Shown: piece after piece, positions 1 to 6,287 of the stretch
How positions within the stretch are numbered: the first letter of the stretch is position 1
Layout of the letters: each line of letters begins with the position of its first letter
Assembly (NCBI GenBank): GCA_947311815.1
Contig: CAMZMA010000200.1
Coordinates: forward strand, 1 to 8,509
Direction of reading: 5' to 3'
DNA from: an uncultured Flavobacteriaceae bacterium
Lineage (GTDB): Bacteria > Bacteroidota > Bacteroidia > Flavobacteriales > Flavobacteriaceae
Length of the DNA: 8,509 nt
Made by a program: the position numbers and the translations under genes
Notes under the pieces: generated by a model
The model's database searches: none
What the model was told of the DNA's origin: nothing
The model's input: only the letters and a program-made list of their open reading frames with translations

Positions 1-585
1 CCTTTAACCGCTATTTTTTTAATTGCAGAAATTACAGGTGGTTATGACTTATTTATTCCTTTAATGTTAGTAGCTGCAATTTCTTATGCATTTACTAAGT
101 ATTTTATTTCTAACTCTATTTACACGGTAGAACTTGCCAAACGTGGCGAATTAATTACCCACAACAAAGATAAAAATGTGTTAATGATGATGCAAATAGA
201 TAAAATTATTGAAACTAATTTTATTGCCGTACAACCTCAAATGAATTTAGGGAAATTGTTGAAAAATGCCGTTGCAAAATCTAACCGAAACCTTTTTCCT
301 GTGCTTGATGAAAAAGAGCAATTTTTAGGCATTGTACTTTTAGATGATATTAGGCTTATTATGTTTCGTAAAAAAATGTACAAAACTACCAAAGTTTCTG
401 ATGTGATGAAAAATGCCCCAGAAGTTATTTTTTACAACGATTCTACAGAAAAAGTGATGCAGAAATTTAAAGAAAGTGGTGCGTGGAATTTACCAGTTGT
501 AAAAGAGGGAAAATATGTTGGTTTTATCTCTAAATCGAAATTATTAACTGCCTACAGAAACAAACTGATTGAAGTAACAAGCTAA
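1..585 (+). CDS. ClC-type chloride channel/transporter with C-terminal CBS pair (5' truncated by window edge)
   Basis: The reading frame is open from base 1 and ends with TAA at 583-585, giving the last 194 residues of an inner-membrane ClC family protein. The visible start, PLTAIFLIAEITGGYDL, matches the conserved ClC segment that in the E. coli protein reads PLTGIILVLEMT. It is followed by a hydrophobic helix at about residues 17-35. Tyr41 in the context SIYTVELAKRG probably corresponds to the chloride-coordinating tyrosine near the end of the ClC membrane domain (Tyr445 in E. coli ClC); this is inferred from pattern only. Residues from about 67 to 190 form two CBS repeats, including FPVLDEKEQFLGIVLLDD and LPVVKEGKYVGFIS, which in this family act as a cytosolic regulatory module that often binds nucleotides. 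Whether it is a channel or an H+/Cl- exchanger cannot be decided, because the gating-glutamate region lies outside the window. The gene is convergent with mgtE, with one base between their stop codons. Confidence 0.92.
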   Translation, partial: PLTAIFLIAEITGGYDLFIPLMLVAAISYAFTKYFISNSIYTVELAKRGELITHNKDKNVLMMMQIDKIIETNFIAVQPQMNLGKLLKNAVAKSNRNLFPVLDEKEQFLGIVLLDDIRLIMFRKKMYKTTKVSDVMKNAPEVIFYNDSTEKVMQKFKESGAWNLPVVKEGKYVGFISKSKLLTAYRNKLIEVTS

Positions 586-586
586 C

Positions 587-1942
587 TTAAAACCCTAAGA
601 TAAACTTCGCGATATTAAAGAAAATTAAGATCCCAAAAATATCATTACTGGTGGTAATAAAAGGTCCTGTTGCCAAAGCAGGATCAATGTTTCTTTTGTC
701 TAAAATTAGAGGCACAAACGTACCAATTAACGATGCAATAATAATTACCGAGATTAAAGATACCGAAACGGCAAGAGTAAAGATGAAATCGTAATGCACT
801 ATTTCGCCAAAAATAATAATTAGTATAGAGAGTAATATACCGTTTATCAAACTAATAGAAACTTCTTTTAATAAACGTTTCCAAATACTACCTTTAATAT
901 TGTTATTTGCCAAACCTTGTACAATAATTGCTGATGATTGCACACCTACATTACCTGCAACGGCTGCAATTAATGGTGTAAAAAAGAACAACGCTTTGTA
1001 TTGCGGATTCGCCATAATGTCTTGAAAATTTTGCATAATAGTAACTGCTCCTAAACTACCCAAAAGCCCTAAAACAAGCCAAGGTAAACGCCCTCTCACT
1101 AATTGTGGTATGGTATCATCTGCCTCTACATCTTCTGACAAACCTGCTGCCATTTGGTAATCTTTATCGGCTTCTTCTTTAATAATATCTACTACATCAT
1201 CAATAGTAATTTTACCCACCAATCTGCCCATTTCATCTACTACAGGTACTACCACTAAATCGTATTTTTGCATTACCTGAGCCACATCTTCATCTTTATC
1301 ATCAACTTTTACAGAGATAATAAAATCGTTATAAATCTCTTTAATAGGCGTTTTTGTAGAAGTGGTTAACATGCTTTTTAAAGACAGTCTTCCTTTTAAA
1401 ATTTCATCATTATCAATCACATAAACTGTGTGCACTTTGTCTATGCTTTCGGCTTGCTTACGCATTTCTCTAATACAAGTAAACATAGACCAATCTTCGT
1501 AAACTTTTATGAGCTCTTTCCCCATAATACCACCCGCAGTATCTTCGTCATAACGCAATAAATCTACAATATCTTTGGCGTGCTCTACGTCTTCAATATG
1601 GGCAATTACTTTTTCTTTTTGCTCTTCAGATAAATCGGCAATAATATCTGCAGCATCATCGGTTTCAAGCTCATCAATTTCTTCGGCAATTTCTTTTGGC
1701 GATAATTCTTGTAGAATTTTATCTCTAATATCATCGTCTAATTCGGTTAAAATATCCGATGTTTTTTCGCTATCTAAGAGTTTAAAAATATAAATGGCAT
1801 CGTCAAAATTTAACTCGTCAAGAATTTCTGCAATATCAGCATAATGCAACTCTTTTAACATCAAAGAAATAGCTGCATTATTATTGCTGCTAATTAACTC
1901 TTTAATATCGGTAATGGTGTTTTTTGTTATCTCAAATTGCAT
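587..1942 (-). CDS. mgtE: Magnesium transporter/channel MgtE
   Basis: This is a complete 451-residue MgtE, the usual family length, an inner-membrane Mg2+ channel gated by intracellular Mg2+. Residues 1-130 form the acidic helical N domain, including repeated Asp/Glu-rich segments such as LDELNFDDA and DELETDDAAD. DEDTAGGIM at 132-140 marks the junction to the CBS pair (about 143-200 and 203-260). A linker helix leads into about five membrane helices between 286 and 450. The membrane domain holds the conserved GNVGVQSS at 330-337 and DPALATGPFITTSND at 420-434. Asp434 sits where the pore Mg2+-binding aspartate of Thermus MgtE (Asp432) lies, so the protein looks functional. The ATG at 1940-1942 is chosen because it gives the expected N domain start. 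No Shine-Dalgarno sequence is seen, as expected in Bacteroidota. The gene is divergent from the small membrane-protein gene at 2146. Confidence 0.96.
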   Translation of the reverse strand: MQFEITKNTITDIKELISSNNNAAISLMLKELHYADIAEILDELNFDDAIYIFKLLDSEKTSDILTELDDDIRDKILQELSPKEIAEEIDELETDDAADIIADLSEEQKEKVIAHIEDVEHAKDIVDLLRYDEDTAGGIMGKELIKVYEDWSMFTCIREMRKQAESIDKVHTVYVIDNDEILKGRLSLKSMLTTSTKTPIKEIYNDFIISVKVDDKDEDVAQVMQKYDLVVVPVVDEMGRLVGKITIDDVVDIIKEEADKDYQMAAGLSEDVEADDTIPQLVRGRLPWLVLGLLGSLGAVTIMQNFQDIMANPQYKALFFFTPLIAAVAGNVGVQSSAIIVQGLANNNIKGSIWKRLLKEVSISLINGILLSILIIIFGEIVHYDFIFTLAVSVSLISVIIIASLIGTFVPLILDKRNIDPALATGPFITTSNDIFGILIFFNIAKFILGF

Positions 1943-1998
1943 CGATTTATTTTTTTATAGAGTATGAAAGAAACGGCAATTAACCGATATTAAATTAT

Positions 1999-2016
1999 TT
2001 TTTAACTTGTTAAAAA
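1999..2016. repeat. AT-rich palindrome upstream of mgtE
   Basis: TTTTTAACTTGTTAAAAA is an 8-base-per-arm perfect inverted repeat with a 2-base centre, lying about 57-74 bases upstream of the mgtE ATG. As DNA it resembles a dimeric operator. As RNA the centre is tight, so 7 base pairs with a CTTG loop is more realistic. Because the region is strongly AT-rich, a chance palindrome is a real possibility. Confidence 0.4.
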
Positions 2017-2077
2017 TAAATATTTTACATCTTATACCGTACCGTCTTACATCTGCTAGGTTAATAACGCCGTGGTG

Positions 2078-2085
2078 CAAAAATA
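2078..2085 (-). promoter_or_regulatory. Candidate -7 element for mgtE
   Basis: Read on the minus strand, this is TATTTTTG, an exact match to the Bacteroidota -7 consensus TAnnTTTG. No TTG-type -33 element is found at the usual distance, so the call is weak. If used, transcription would start near 2072 and give mgtE a leader of roughly 130 bases that includes the direct repeats and the palindrome. Confidence 0.3.
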
Positions 2086-2124
2086 GTTATTATATTAAGA
2101 TATCCTGTTTTGTTGTAAATTAAT

Positions 2125-2132
2125 TATCTTTA
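2125..2132 (+). promoter_or_regulatory. Candidate -7 element for the small membrane-protein gene
   Basis: TATCTTTA matches TAnnTTTG except in the last base and lies 13 bases before the ATG at 2146. That position implies a very short or nearly absent leader, like the arrangement seen before hflX. TTTTG at 2108-2112 is only 12 bases upstream, which is closer than a normal -33 spacing. Confidence 0.3.
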
Positions 2133-2145
2133 CCTTTTAATTTTT

Positions 2146-2373
2146 ATGATGAAAACACTGTTAAAAATACTCTTTATTATTTTTATTCTTTGGATGCTTA
2201 CTGGGGCTTATTTGATTACTACAAATCACCCAAAAGCACAAATTGTTATGGGTTTTGGTGTGTTTTTCTTGTCTTTTGTATTAATGCCTTTATTTATTTT
2301 TTATCGATATCAAGGTGGTAAATACAAAAAATATCAATTAAATGATGAAAAAATTAAAAAATGGATGGAGTAA
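2146..2373 (+). CDS. Small two-helix membrane protein of unknown function
   Basis: This 75-residue protein is not recognised as a named family. Two hydrophobic segments are clear: about residues 4-25 (LLKILFIIFILWMLTGAYLI) and about 33-53 (containing GFGVFFLSFVLMPLFIFY). They are joined by a short polar turn, TTNHPKAQ. The tail from 54 to 75 is strongly basic and polar (YRYQGGKYKKYQ, then NDEKIKKWME). By the positive-inside rule the tail is probably cytoplasmic, which would place both ends inside as a hairpin. The start is the first of two adjacent ATG codons (2146 and 2149). A codon pattern typical of its neighbours and a promoter-like element just upstream support a real gene. The stop is one base from the stop of the convergent gene at 2375. 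No function is proposed. Confidence 0.75.
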   Translation: MMKTLLKILFIIFILWMLTGAYLITTNHPKAQIVMGFGVFFLSFVLMPLFIFYRYQGGKYKKYQLNDEKIKKWME

Positions 2374-2374
2374 T

Positions 2375-3337
2375 TTATCCTTTCTCAAAATACACATACA
2401 CAGGAAAGTGATCGGAAAAACCACCTTGATACCAAGGGCCAATATAGGTTCTAAACGGACTTCCTTTTAATTTTCCTTTAAAGATTTTTAACCAATCTTT
2501 GTTGTAAATTTCAGCATGTGTAAACTGTAGTTTTCCTGCGGATTTTTCTAAAAAACTTTTATTAAAAATAATTTGATCAAAGAGATTCCATTTTTTATCA
2601 TAAGTTAAAGTACCTATTTCATTCCTATCCAATAAACTTTCCATCGGATTGTAAAAATCTTCAGCAACCAAATGTTGTTTGATGCTTTTACTGGTTGGGT
2701 CATCATTAAAATCGCCCATAATAATACATTTAGCCTCCGAATTTTCTTTTTGAATATCGGTAATAATTTTCCGTACAGTTTCGGCAGCAATAATTCGTTT
2801 AGGTTCGGTTTCTGCAGCTCCTTCTCTACGAGAAGACCAGTGATTTACCAAAACATGTACCAATTCGCCCTTTAAATTTCCTTTTACTAACAAAATATCT
2901 CGTGTGTAATCTCGCTCGCCTTCATCATCTTCTAAAAAAATAGGAAAGGTTTTAGAACTCAAATATTCAAACAATTGTTTGTTGTATAAAAGAGCTACAT
3001 CAATACCTCGTTCGTCTGGCGAATCGTAATGCACAAAACCGTAATGATGCTTTTTTAAATTTTTATGACGCACTAAATCTTCTACTACTTGCGCATTTTC
3101 TACCTCAACCAACCCCACCAACGCAGGCGGATACAAAGACCTATCTGTACCTAATTGAGAGATGACCGATGTTAATTTTTTAATTTTGTTTTTATAGCGT
3201 TTGTAGTTCCAATGTTTTTTTCCATCGGGTGTAAAATCATCATCAAATGTATCAGGATTGTCTTTGGTATCAAAGAGGTTTTCTACGTTGTAAAAAGCGA
3301 CGGTAAAAATAGTATTTGTTGTTTTTTTTGATGACAT
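2375..3337 (-). CDS. Endonuclease/exonuclease/phosphatase (EEP) superfamily protein
   Basis: This 320-residue protein has the EEP metal-dependent phosphoesterase fold, shared by DNase I-like nucleases, AP endonucleases and lipid or nucleotide phosphatases. The catalytic set is complete and in order: Asn17 in YNVENLFD, Glu78/Glu80 in GLVEVEN, RGIDVALLYN at 110-119, His166 in LVNHWSSR, GDFND at 208-212 (Asp209, Asn211), NLFDQI at 251-256, and the terminal SDHFPV with Asp309-His310. The NVENLFDT opening is typical of a Bacteroidota subgroup often labelled endonuclease. The natural substrate is not determined by sequence. No signal peptide is evident (MSSKKTTNTIFTVAFYN), so it is likely cytoplasmic. 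The ATG at 3335-3337 gives a start directly before the first beta strand. It is convergent with the small membrane-protein gene and divergent from hflX. Confidence 0.93.
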   Translation of the reverse strand: MSSKKTTNTIFTVAFYNVENLFDTKDNPDTFDDDFTPDGKKHWNYKRYKNKIKKLTSVISQLGTDRSLYPPALVGLVEVENAQVVEDLVRHKNLKKHHYGFVHYDSPDERGIDVALLYNKQLFEYLSSKTFPIFLEDDEGERDYTRDILLVKGNLKGELVHVLVNHWSSRREGAAETEPKRIIAAETVRKIITDIQKENSEAKCIIMGDFNDDPTSKSIKQHLVAEDFYNPMESLLDRNEIGTLTYDKKWNLFDQIIFNKSFLEKSAGKLQFTHAEIYNKDWLKIFKGKLKGSPFRTYIGPWYQGGFSDHFPVYVYFEKG

Positions 3338-3355
3338 TCTGTAAATTTTGATTGG

Positions 3356-3363
3356 TAAAAGTA
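3356..3363 (-). promoter_or_regulatory. Candidate -7 element for the EEP gene
   Basis: On the minus strand this reads TACTTTTA, one base from the TAnnTTTG consensus, and lies 18 bases upstream of the ATG at 3337. No well-spaced -33 TTG is visible. The implied leader is only about 10 bases. Confidence 0.35.
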
Positions 3364-3432
3364 GATAAATATTTATGGACGCTCACTATACATTTTACAA
3401 TAAAAACGACTTCTTCATTGTTAAATTGAGTG

Positions 3433-3453
3433 TCCCGATTTTTTTTATTGGGA
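3433..3453. repeat. Short inverted repeat with T7 loop
   Basis: TCCCGAT at 3433-3439 pairs with ATTGGGA at 3447-3453 (seven pairs, one G-T) around seven T bases. Two further wobble pairs extend it outward. The sequence looks like a degenerate member of dispersed intergenic hairpins I associate with Flavobacteriaceae genomes, but that link rests on memory and was not checked. It lies upstream of both neighbouring genes, so a terminator role is not expected. Confidence 0.4.
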
Positions 3454-3592
3454 TGTATCGAGAATTCATGAAACAACTAAAATTCTTCCTTCTCAATACA
3501 AATTTTAAACATTCTAAGCGCAAAACTTCTTAATACATAACAAAAAACACTTCAACACATGTGAATTTGTAAAAATCAAAACCTTAGTACTC

Positions 3593-3643
3593 AGACCTCA
3601 CAGGTTTTCCTCCTTCGGCGGATAAATAAAACCTGTGAGGTCT
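3593..3643. repeat. 16-bp perfect inverted repeat, REP/MITE-like, with nested GC-rich loop
   Basis: AGACCTCACAGGTTTT (3593-3608) and AAAACCTGTGAGGTCT (3628-3643) are exact reverse complements around a 19-base loop. Within the loop, CCTCC at 3609-3613 can pair with GGCGG at 3617-3621 around TTC with one mismatch, so the whole forms a long two-part hairpin. The arms and loop are far richer in G and C than the surroundings. Flanking genes diverge from this region, so it is not placed as a terminator for either. A dispersed non-coding repeat of Flavobacteriaceae is the likeliest identity. No clear target-site duplication is visible at its edges. Confidence 0.75.
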
Positions 3644-3702
3644 CTAAAATAAAAAAAATTTAAATGATTGTTAATTTTTGTCATGTACTAAAGTGAAATT
3701 CC

Positions 3703-3713
3703 GTCAAATTGAC
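3703..3713. promoter_or_regulatory. Small palindrome upstream of hflX
   Basis: GTCAAATTGAC has five-base perfect arms around a single A and lies 47 bases before the hflX ATG, upstream of the candidate -7 element. The position suits an operator. The arms are short, so chance cannot be excluded. Confidence 0.25.
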
Positions 3714-3745
3714 AAAATTTTTAATTTTATCAACTCTAAACATCG

Positions 3746-3753
3746 TACTTTTG
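3746..3753 (+). promoter_or_regulatory. Candidate -7 promoter element for hflX
   Basis: TACTTTTG is an exact match to the Bacteroidota -7 consensus TAnnTTTG and ends six bases before the ATG at 3760. Transcription would begin within a few bases of the start codon, giving a leaderless or nearly leaderless message. A TTG at 3709-3711 is 34 bases upstream of the element, too far for a standard -33 box; the proper -33 position holds only T-rich sequence. Confidence 0.5.
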
Positions 3754-3759
3754 TAATCT

Positions 3760-4967
3760 ATGATAGACGCAAGAGAAGTAACATCAGAAAAAACCGTATT
3801 AATCGGTATCATTACACAACATCAAGACGAAACGCAATCTACCGAGTATTTAGACGAGTTAGAATTTTTAACCCTAACCGCTGGCGGAATTGCCGTAAAA
3901 CGCTTTGTACAAAAGTTAGAAAAACCACATCCGAAGACCTTTATAGGTACAGGAAAATTAGAAGAAGTAAGAGATTATATAGATGCTCATAACATTGGTA
4001 CTGCTATTTTTGATGATGAATTATCGCCCGCACAACTACGAAATATTGAAAAAGTGTTGGATTGTAAAATTTTAGACAGAACCAATTTAATTCTAGATAT
4101 TTTTGCCCAAAGAGCCCAAACAAGTTCGGCAAAAACTCAGGTAGAATTAGCACAATGCCAATATTTACTACCTCGTTTAACACGTTTATGGACACACCTT
4201 GACAAACAAAAAGGAGGAATAGGAATGCGTGGACCTGGAGAAACCGAAATAGAAACCGATAGACGAATTATACGTGATAAAATCTTTCTATTAAAGAAAA
4301 AACTCATCACTATTGACAAACAAATGGCGGTGCAACGTAAAAATCGTGGTAAAATGGTACGTGTTGCGTTGGTAGGTTATACCAATGTTGGCAAATCTAC
4401 CTTGATGAATGTAGTGAGTAAAAGTGATGTTTTTGCCGAAAACAAACTCTTCGCTACTTTAGATACTACGGTTCGGAAAGTGGTGATTAAGAACATTCCG
4501 TTTTTAATGACAGACACGGTTGATTTATCAGAAAATTACCTACACAATTGGTAGAATCGTTTAAATCTACCTTAGATGAAGTACGAGAAGCCGATTTATT
4601 ATTGCATGTGGTAGATATTTCGCATCCAAATTTTGAAGATCATATCGCCTCTGTAAATACCATTTTAGCAGATATTAAAAGTGCCGACAAACCCACAATG
4701 ATGGTGTTTAACAAAATTGATGCATACTCGTACCAAACCATTGATGAAGATGATTTGATTACCGAAAAAACCAAAGCACATTACACCTTAGATGACTGGA
4801 AAAATACGTGGATGAACGATGTAGAAAAAGAAAACATCTTTATTTCTGCCCTTAACAAAGAAAATTTAGAGGAGTTTAAAGATAAGGTTTACAAAGAAGT
4901 ACGTAAAATACACGTAAAACGTTTTCCGTATTCTCATTTTTTATATGATGAGTATGAAGCGGAATAG
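3760..4967 (+). pseudogene. hflX: Ribosome-associated GTPase HflX, interrupted by a one-base frameshift
   Basis: HflX is a GTPase that binds the 50S subunit and splits stalled or stressed ribosomes. The first part (3760-4554) encodes the N-terminal domain with FIGTGKLEEV (61-70), the linker RGPGETEIETDRR (157-169), the G1 P-loop GYTNVGKST (206-214) and G2 TLDTT (233-237). At 4522 the frame breaks: DTV is followed by DLSENY and a TAG at 4552-4554. In the -1 frame the text continues as FIRKLPTQLVESFKSTLDEV, then G4 NKID and G5-like SALNKEN, ending TAG at 4965-4967. Restoring one G, so that GTT-GATTTATC reads GTT-GGA-TTT-ATC, yields the canonical G3 DTVGFIRKLP and a normal 402-residue HflX. As written, the product lacks G3 glycine, G4 and G5 and should not work as a GTPase. 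A sequencing or assembly error is as likely as real inactivation. The apparent TTG start at 4548 is simply a leucine codon of the same gene. Confidence 0.93.
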
Positions 4968-4978
4968 TTAAAAAAAAC

Positions 4979-6208
4979 TCAATCTCCTTTTGACGGATAA
5001 TAATTTAATGGCAATAAATCGGCAAAACTTTCATAGGCCCAATACCCTTCAGAAAAAATAGCCAAAGGAGGAATTACAACTCCAGAAATATCTAAAACAG
5101 CAGGTTTTTCTAATAAGGTAATCGCAGAAGTTTGTACGTTTAAAGGGGTTCTTTTTTCTCGAAAATTTTGTTTGACATAATTTAATTCTTCGGCTTCTTT
5201 GGTGTAAATAATCGATAAATAATTATCGAAATTAAGAAAGGTCTTTTTATCTTTTTGGGTTATCATAGCTGCATAAGAAACATTTTTCTTGTACAAATAA
5301 TCTCTATATTTAGGGAGTTTTGATTTTTGTAACACCACATTTGCAGAATCTAATGCTGTTTTAGGGCTACTAATTGTAGATAAATGAAACTTTCCGCCAG
5401 ATAAAATAATAAATCGTCTTGCCGCTTTAATTTGCTCATCTGTAGGTCTTTTTTTATTTAAAACTCTTTTAAATTGATGCACAAGATACCCTTCTTCTTT
5501 CAATTTTTTAGCTTTTAAACTTCGCATAAAATGCATTTTAGAGCCTTTAAAAGCTCTTAACCTATTTTTTATCCATCGTTTTTTAATTCGTTTTTTTAAA
5601 TTTTCATATTTGCTATATCCAACATACGTTAGCTTGTTTTTTTGAAGAGTAAAATCCACTAAATCATAGGTAATTAAATAGCCTAAATCTTTGTTTTTAA
5701 AACGAAGTGGTTTTCTTGCAAAAACCGTAAGTGTATTTGTTTTGGCATCAAAATTAAATGAAAGGGTTTTGGGATTTAAGAGGATGCAATTTTTAGAAAA
5801 TTTTGTAGTTCCTATAAAAGCTTGCTTAAATCGTGCTAAATTATGATACCAATTTTGATCATACACTACTTTTTTAATCACAATTTCATCTAAAACATTT
5901 TCCTTCGATTTTAAAACAACATAAAGAGTTACTGTTTTTTTTGAAGTATCTATTTGATATTGTTGCGTTTCATACCCTAAAAAAGAAACAATTAACACAT
6001 GTTTTCCTTTTGGCAATGTCAATTCATAAACCCCTTCGCTGTTTGCAAATGTGCCAAAAGTAGTGTTGTTTACATATATTGCTGCGTTTTCTAAAGCTTC
6101 TCCTTTTGTATTTACAATTTTTCCACTTATTTTTATTTGAGCAGAACTAAGTGAGGCAAATAATAAAGTAAAAATAATTAAAAATCGCTTTAAAATTTTA
6201 AAAACCAT
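4979..6208 (-). CDS. Secreted carboxypeptidase-regulatory-like domain protein, C-terminal region unassigned
   Basis: This 409-residue protein begins with a clear signal peptide: basic MVFKILKR, a hydrophobic core, and a probable cleavage at SSA-Q (23/24). Residues 25 to about 105 form a beta-sandwich of the carboxypeptidase-regulatory-like type seen at the start of many Bacteroidota outer-membrane proteins; the typical strings are ISGKIVNTKGEALENAAIYV, then GTFANSEGVYELTLPKGKH and VSFLGYET. After DEIVIKK the remaining roughly 300 residues show no TonB plug or evident beta-barrel. They include FIGTTKFSKNCILLNPKTL (131-149), a very basic stretch (204-238, rich in KKR, KRW, KNR) and a hydrophobic VLDISGVVIPPLAIF near 371-385. 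The layout resembles a Flavobacteriaceae family of secreted proteins of unknown role. It is probably periplasmic or outer-membrane associated. The ATG at 6206-6208 places the signal peptide correctly. It follows the M3 gene by 79 bases on the same strand. Confidence 0.87.
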   Translation of the reverse strand: MVFKILKRFLIIFTLLFASLSSAQIKISGKIVNTKGEALENAAIYVNNTTFGTFANSEGVYELTLPKGKHVLIVSFLGYETQQYQIDTSKKTVTLYVVLKSKENVLDEIVIKKVVYDQNWYHNLARFKQAFIGTTKFSKNCILLNPKTLSFNFDAKTNTLTVFARKPLRFKNKDLGYLITYDLVDFTLQKNKLTYVGYSKYENLKKRIKKRWIKNRLRAFKGSKMHFMRSLKAKKLKEEGYLVHQFKRVLNKKRPTDEQIKAARRFIILSGGKFHLSTISSPKTALDSANVVLQKSKLPKYRDYLYKKNVSYAAMITQKDKKTFLNFDNYLSIIYTKEAEELNYVKQNFREKRTPLNVQTSAITLLEKPAVLDISGVVIPPLAIFSEGYWAYESFADLLPLNYYPSKGD

Positions 6209-6252
6209 ATTTTTATAAAGACTTTTGATAGTAATTAAGTTTTAATTTTAAA

Positions 6253-6260
6253 CAAACCTA
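6253..6260 (-). promoter_or_regulatory. Candidate -7 element for the secreted-protein gene
   Basis: On the minus strand this reads TAGGTTTG, an exact TAnnTTTG match, about 45 bases upstream of the ATG at 6208. It lies in the 79-base gap after the M3 peptidase stop, suggesting the downstream gene can be transcribed independently. About 19 bases further upstream is a T-rich GTTTTAG rather than a good TTTG box. Confidence 0.35.
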
Positions 6261-6287
6261 TAAAGTTATCTACTGACCTCTAAAACA

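Larger units (their letters stand above)
1943..2145. promoter_or_regulatory. Divergent regulatory region between mgtE and the small membrane-protein gene
   Basis: These 203 bases separate two divergently transcribed genes and must hold both promoters. Three structures are visible: a palindrome at 1999-2016, a direct repeat of TTACATCT at 2025-2032 and 2047-2054 (22-base spacing), and AT-rich stretches with possible -7 elements facing each way. A weaker CGG/CCG inverted repeat lies at 1975-1987. I do not recognise an M-box or any other known magnesium riboswitch. If mgtE starts near 2072, its leader would be about 130 bases, long enough to carry regulatory structure. Confidence 0.5.
3338..3759. 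other. 422-base divergent intergenic region without a gene
   Basis: No convincing coding region is present on either strand; the short open frames here lack codon bias and domain-like content. The region separates the divergent EEP and hflX genes. It holds a T-loop hairpin at 3433-3453, a 16-base perfect inverted repeat at 3593-3643, a small palindrome GTCAAATTGAC at 3703-3713, and the presumed promoters for both flanking genes. The rest is featureless AT-rich sequence. It is the longest gene-free stretch in the window. Confidence 0.7.

Noticed and set aside
1..1942. ClC plus MgtE as a joint ion-homeostasis operon
   Set aside because: The genes are on opposite strands and converge, so they cannot be co-transcribed. 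The shared CBS pairs are common to both families independently.
1943..2075. M-box magnesium riboswitch for mgtE
   Set aside because: The leader is AT-rich, and I cannot recognise the conserved M-box core or paired helices in it.
3270..3476. 68-residue minus-strand open frame over the EEP start
   Set aside because: It overlaps the EEP gene start in another frame and has low-complexity, Lys/Asn/Tyr-rich content with no recognisable features, so it is a chance frame in AT-rich DNA.
3593..3643. Intrinsic terminator
   Set aside because: The flanking genes diverge from the region, and no T-run directly follows the stem on either strand.
4515..4560. Programmed -1 ribosomal frameshift in hflX
   Set aside because: No X-XXY-YYZ slippery heptamer occurs in the overlap. 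The zero-frame codons around the break destroy the G3 motif, and HflX is not known to need recoding. A one-base deletion explains the break more simply.
4548..4967. Separate gene starting at TTG 4548
   Set aside because: The sequence continues the HflX G domain immediately after the frameshift, and the TTG is the leucine codon of PTQLVESF, so it is not an independent gene.
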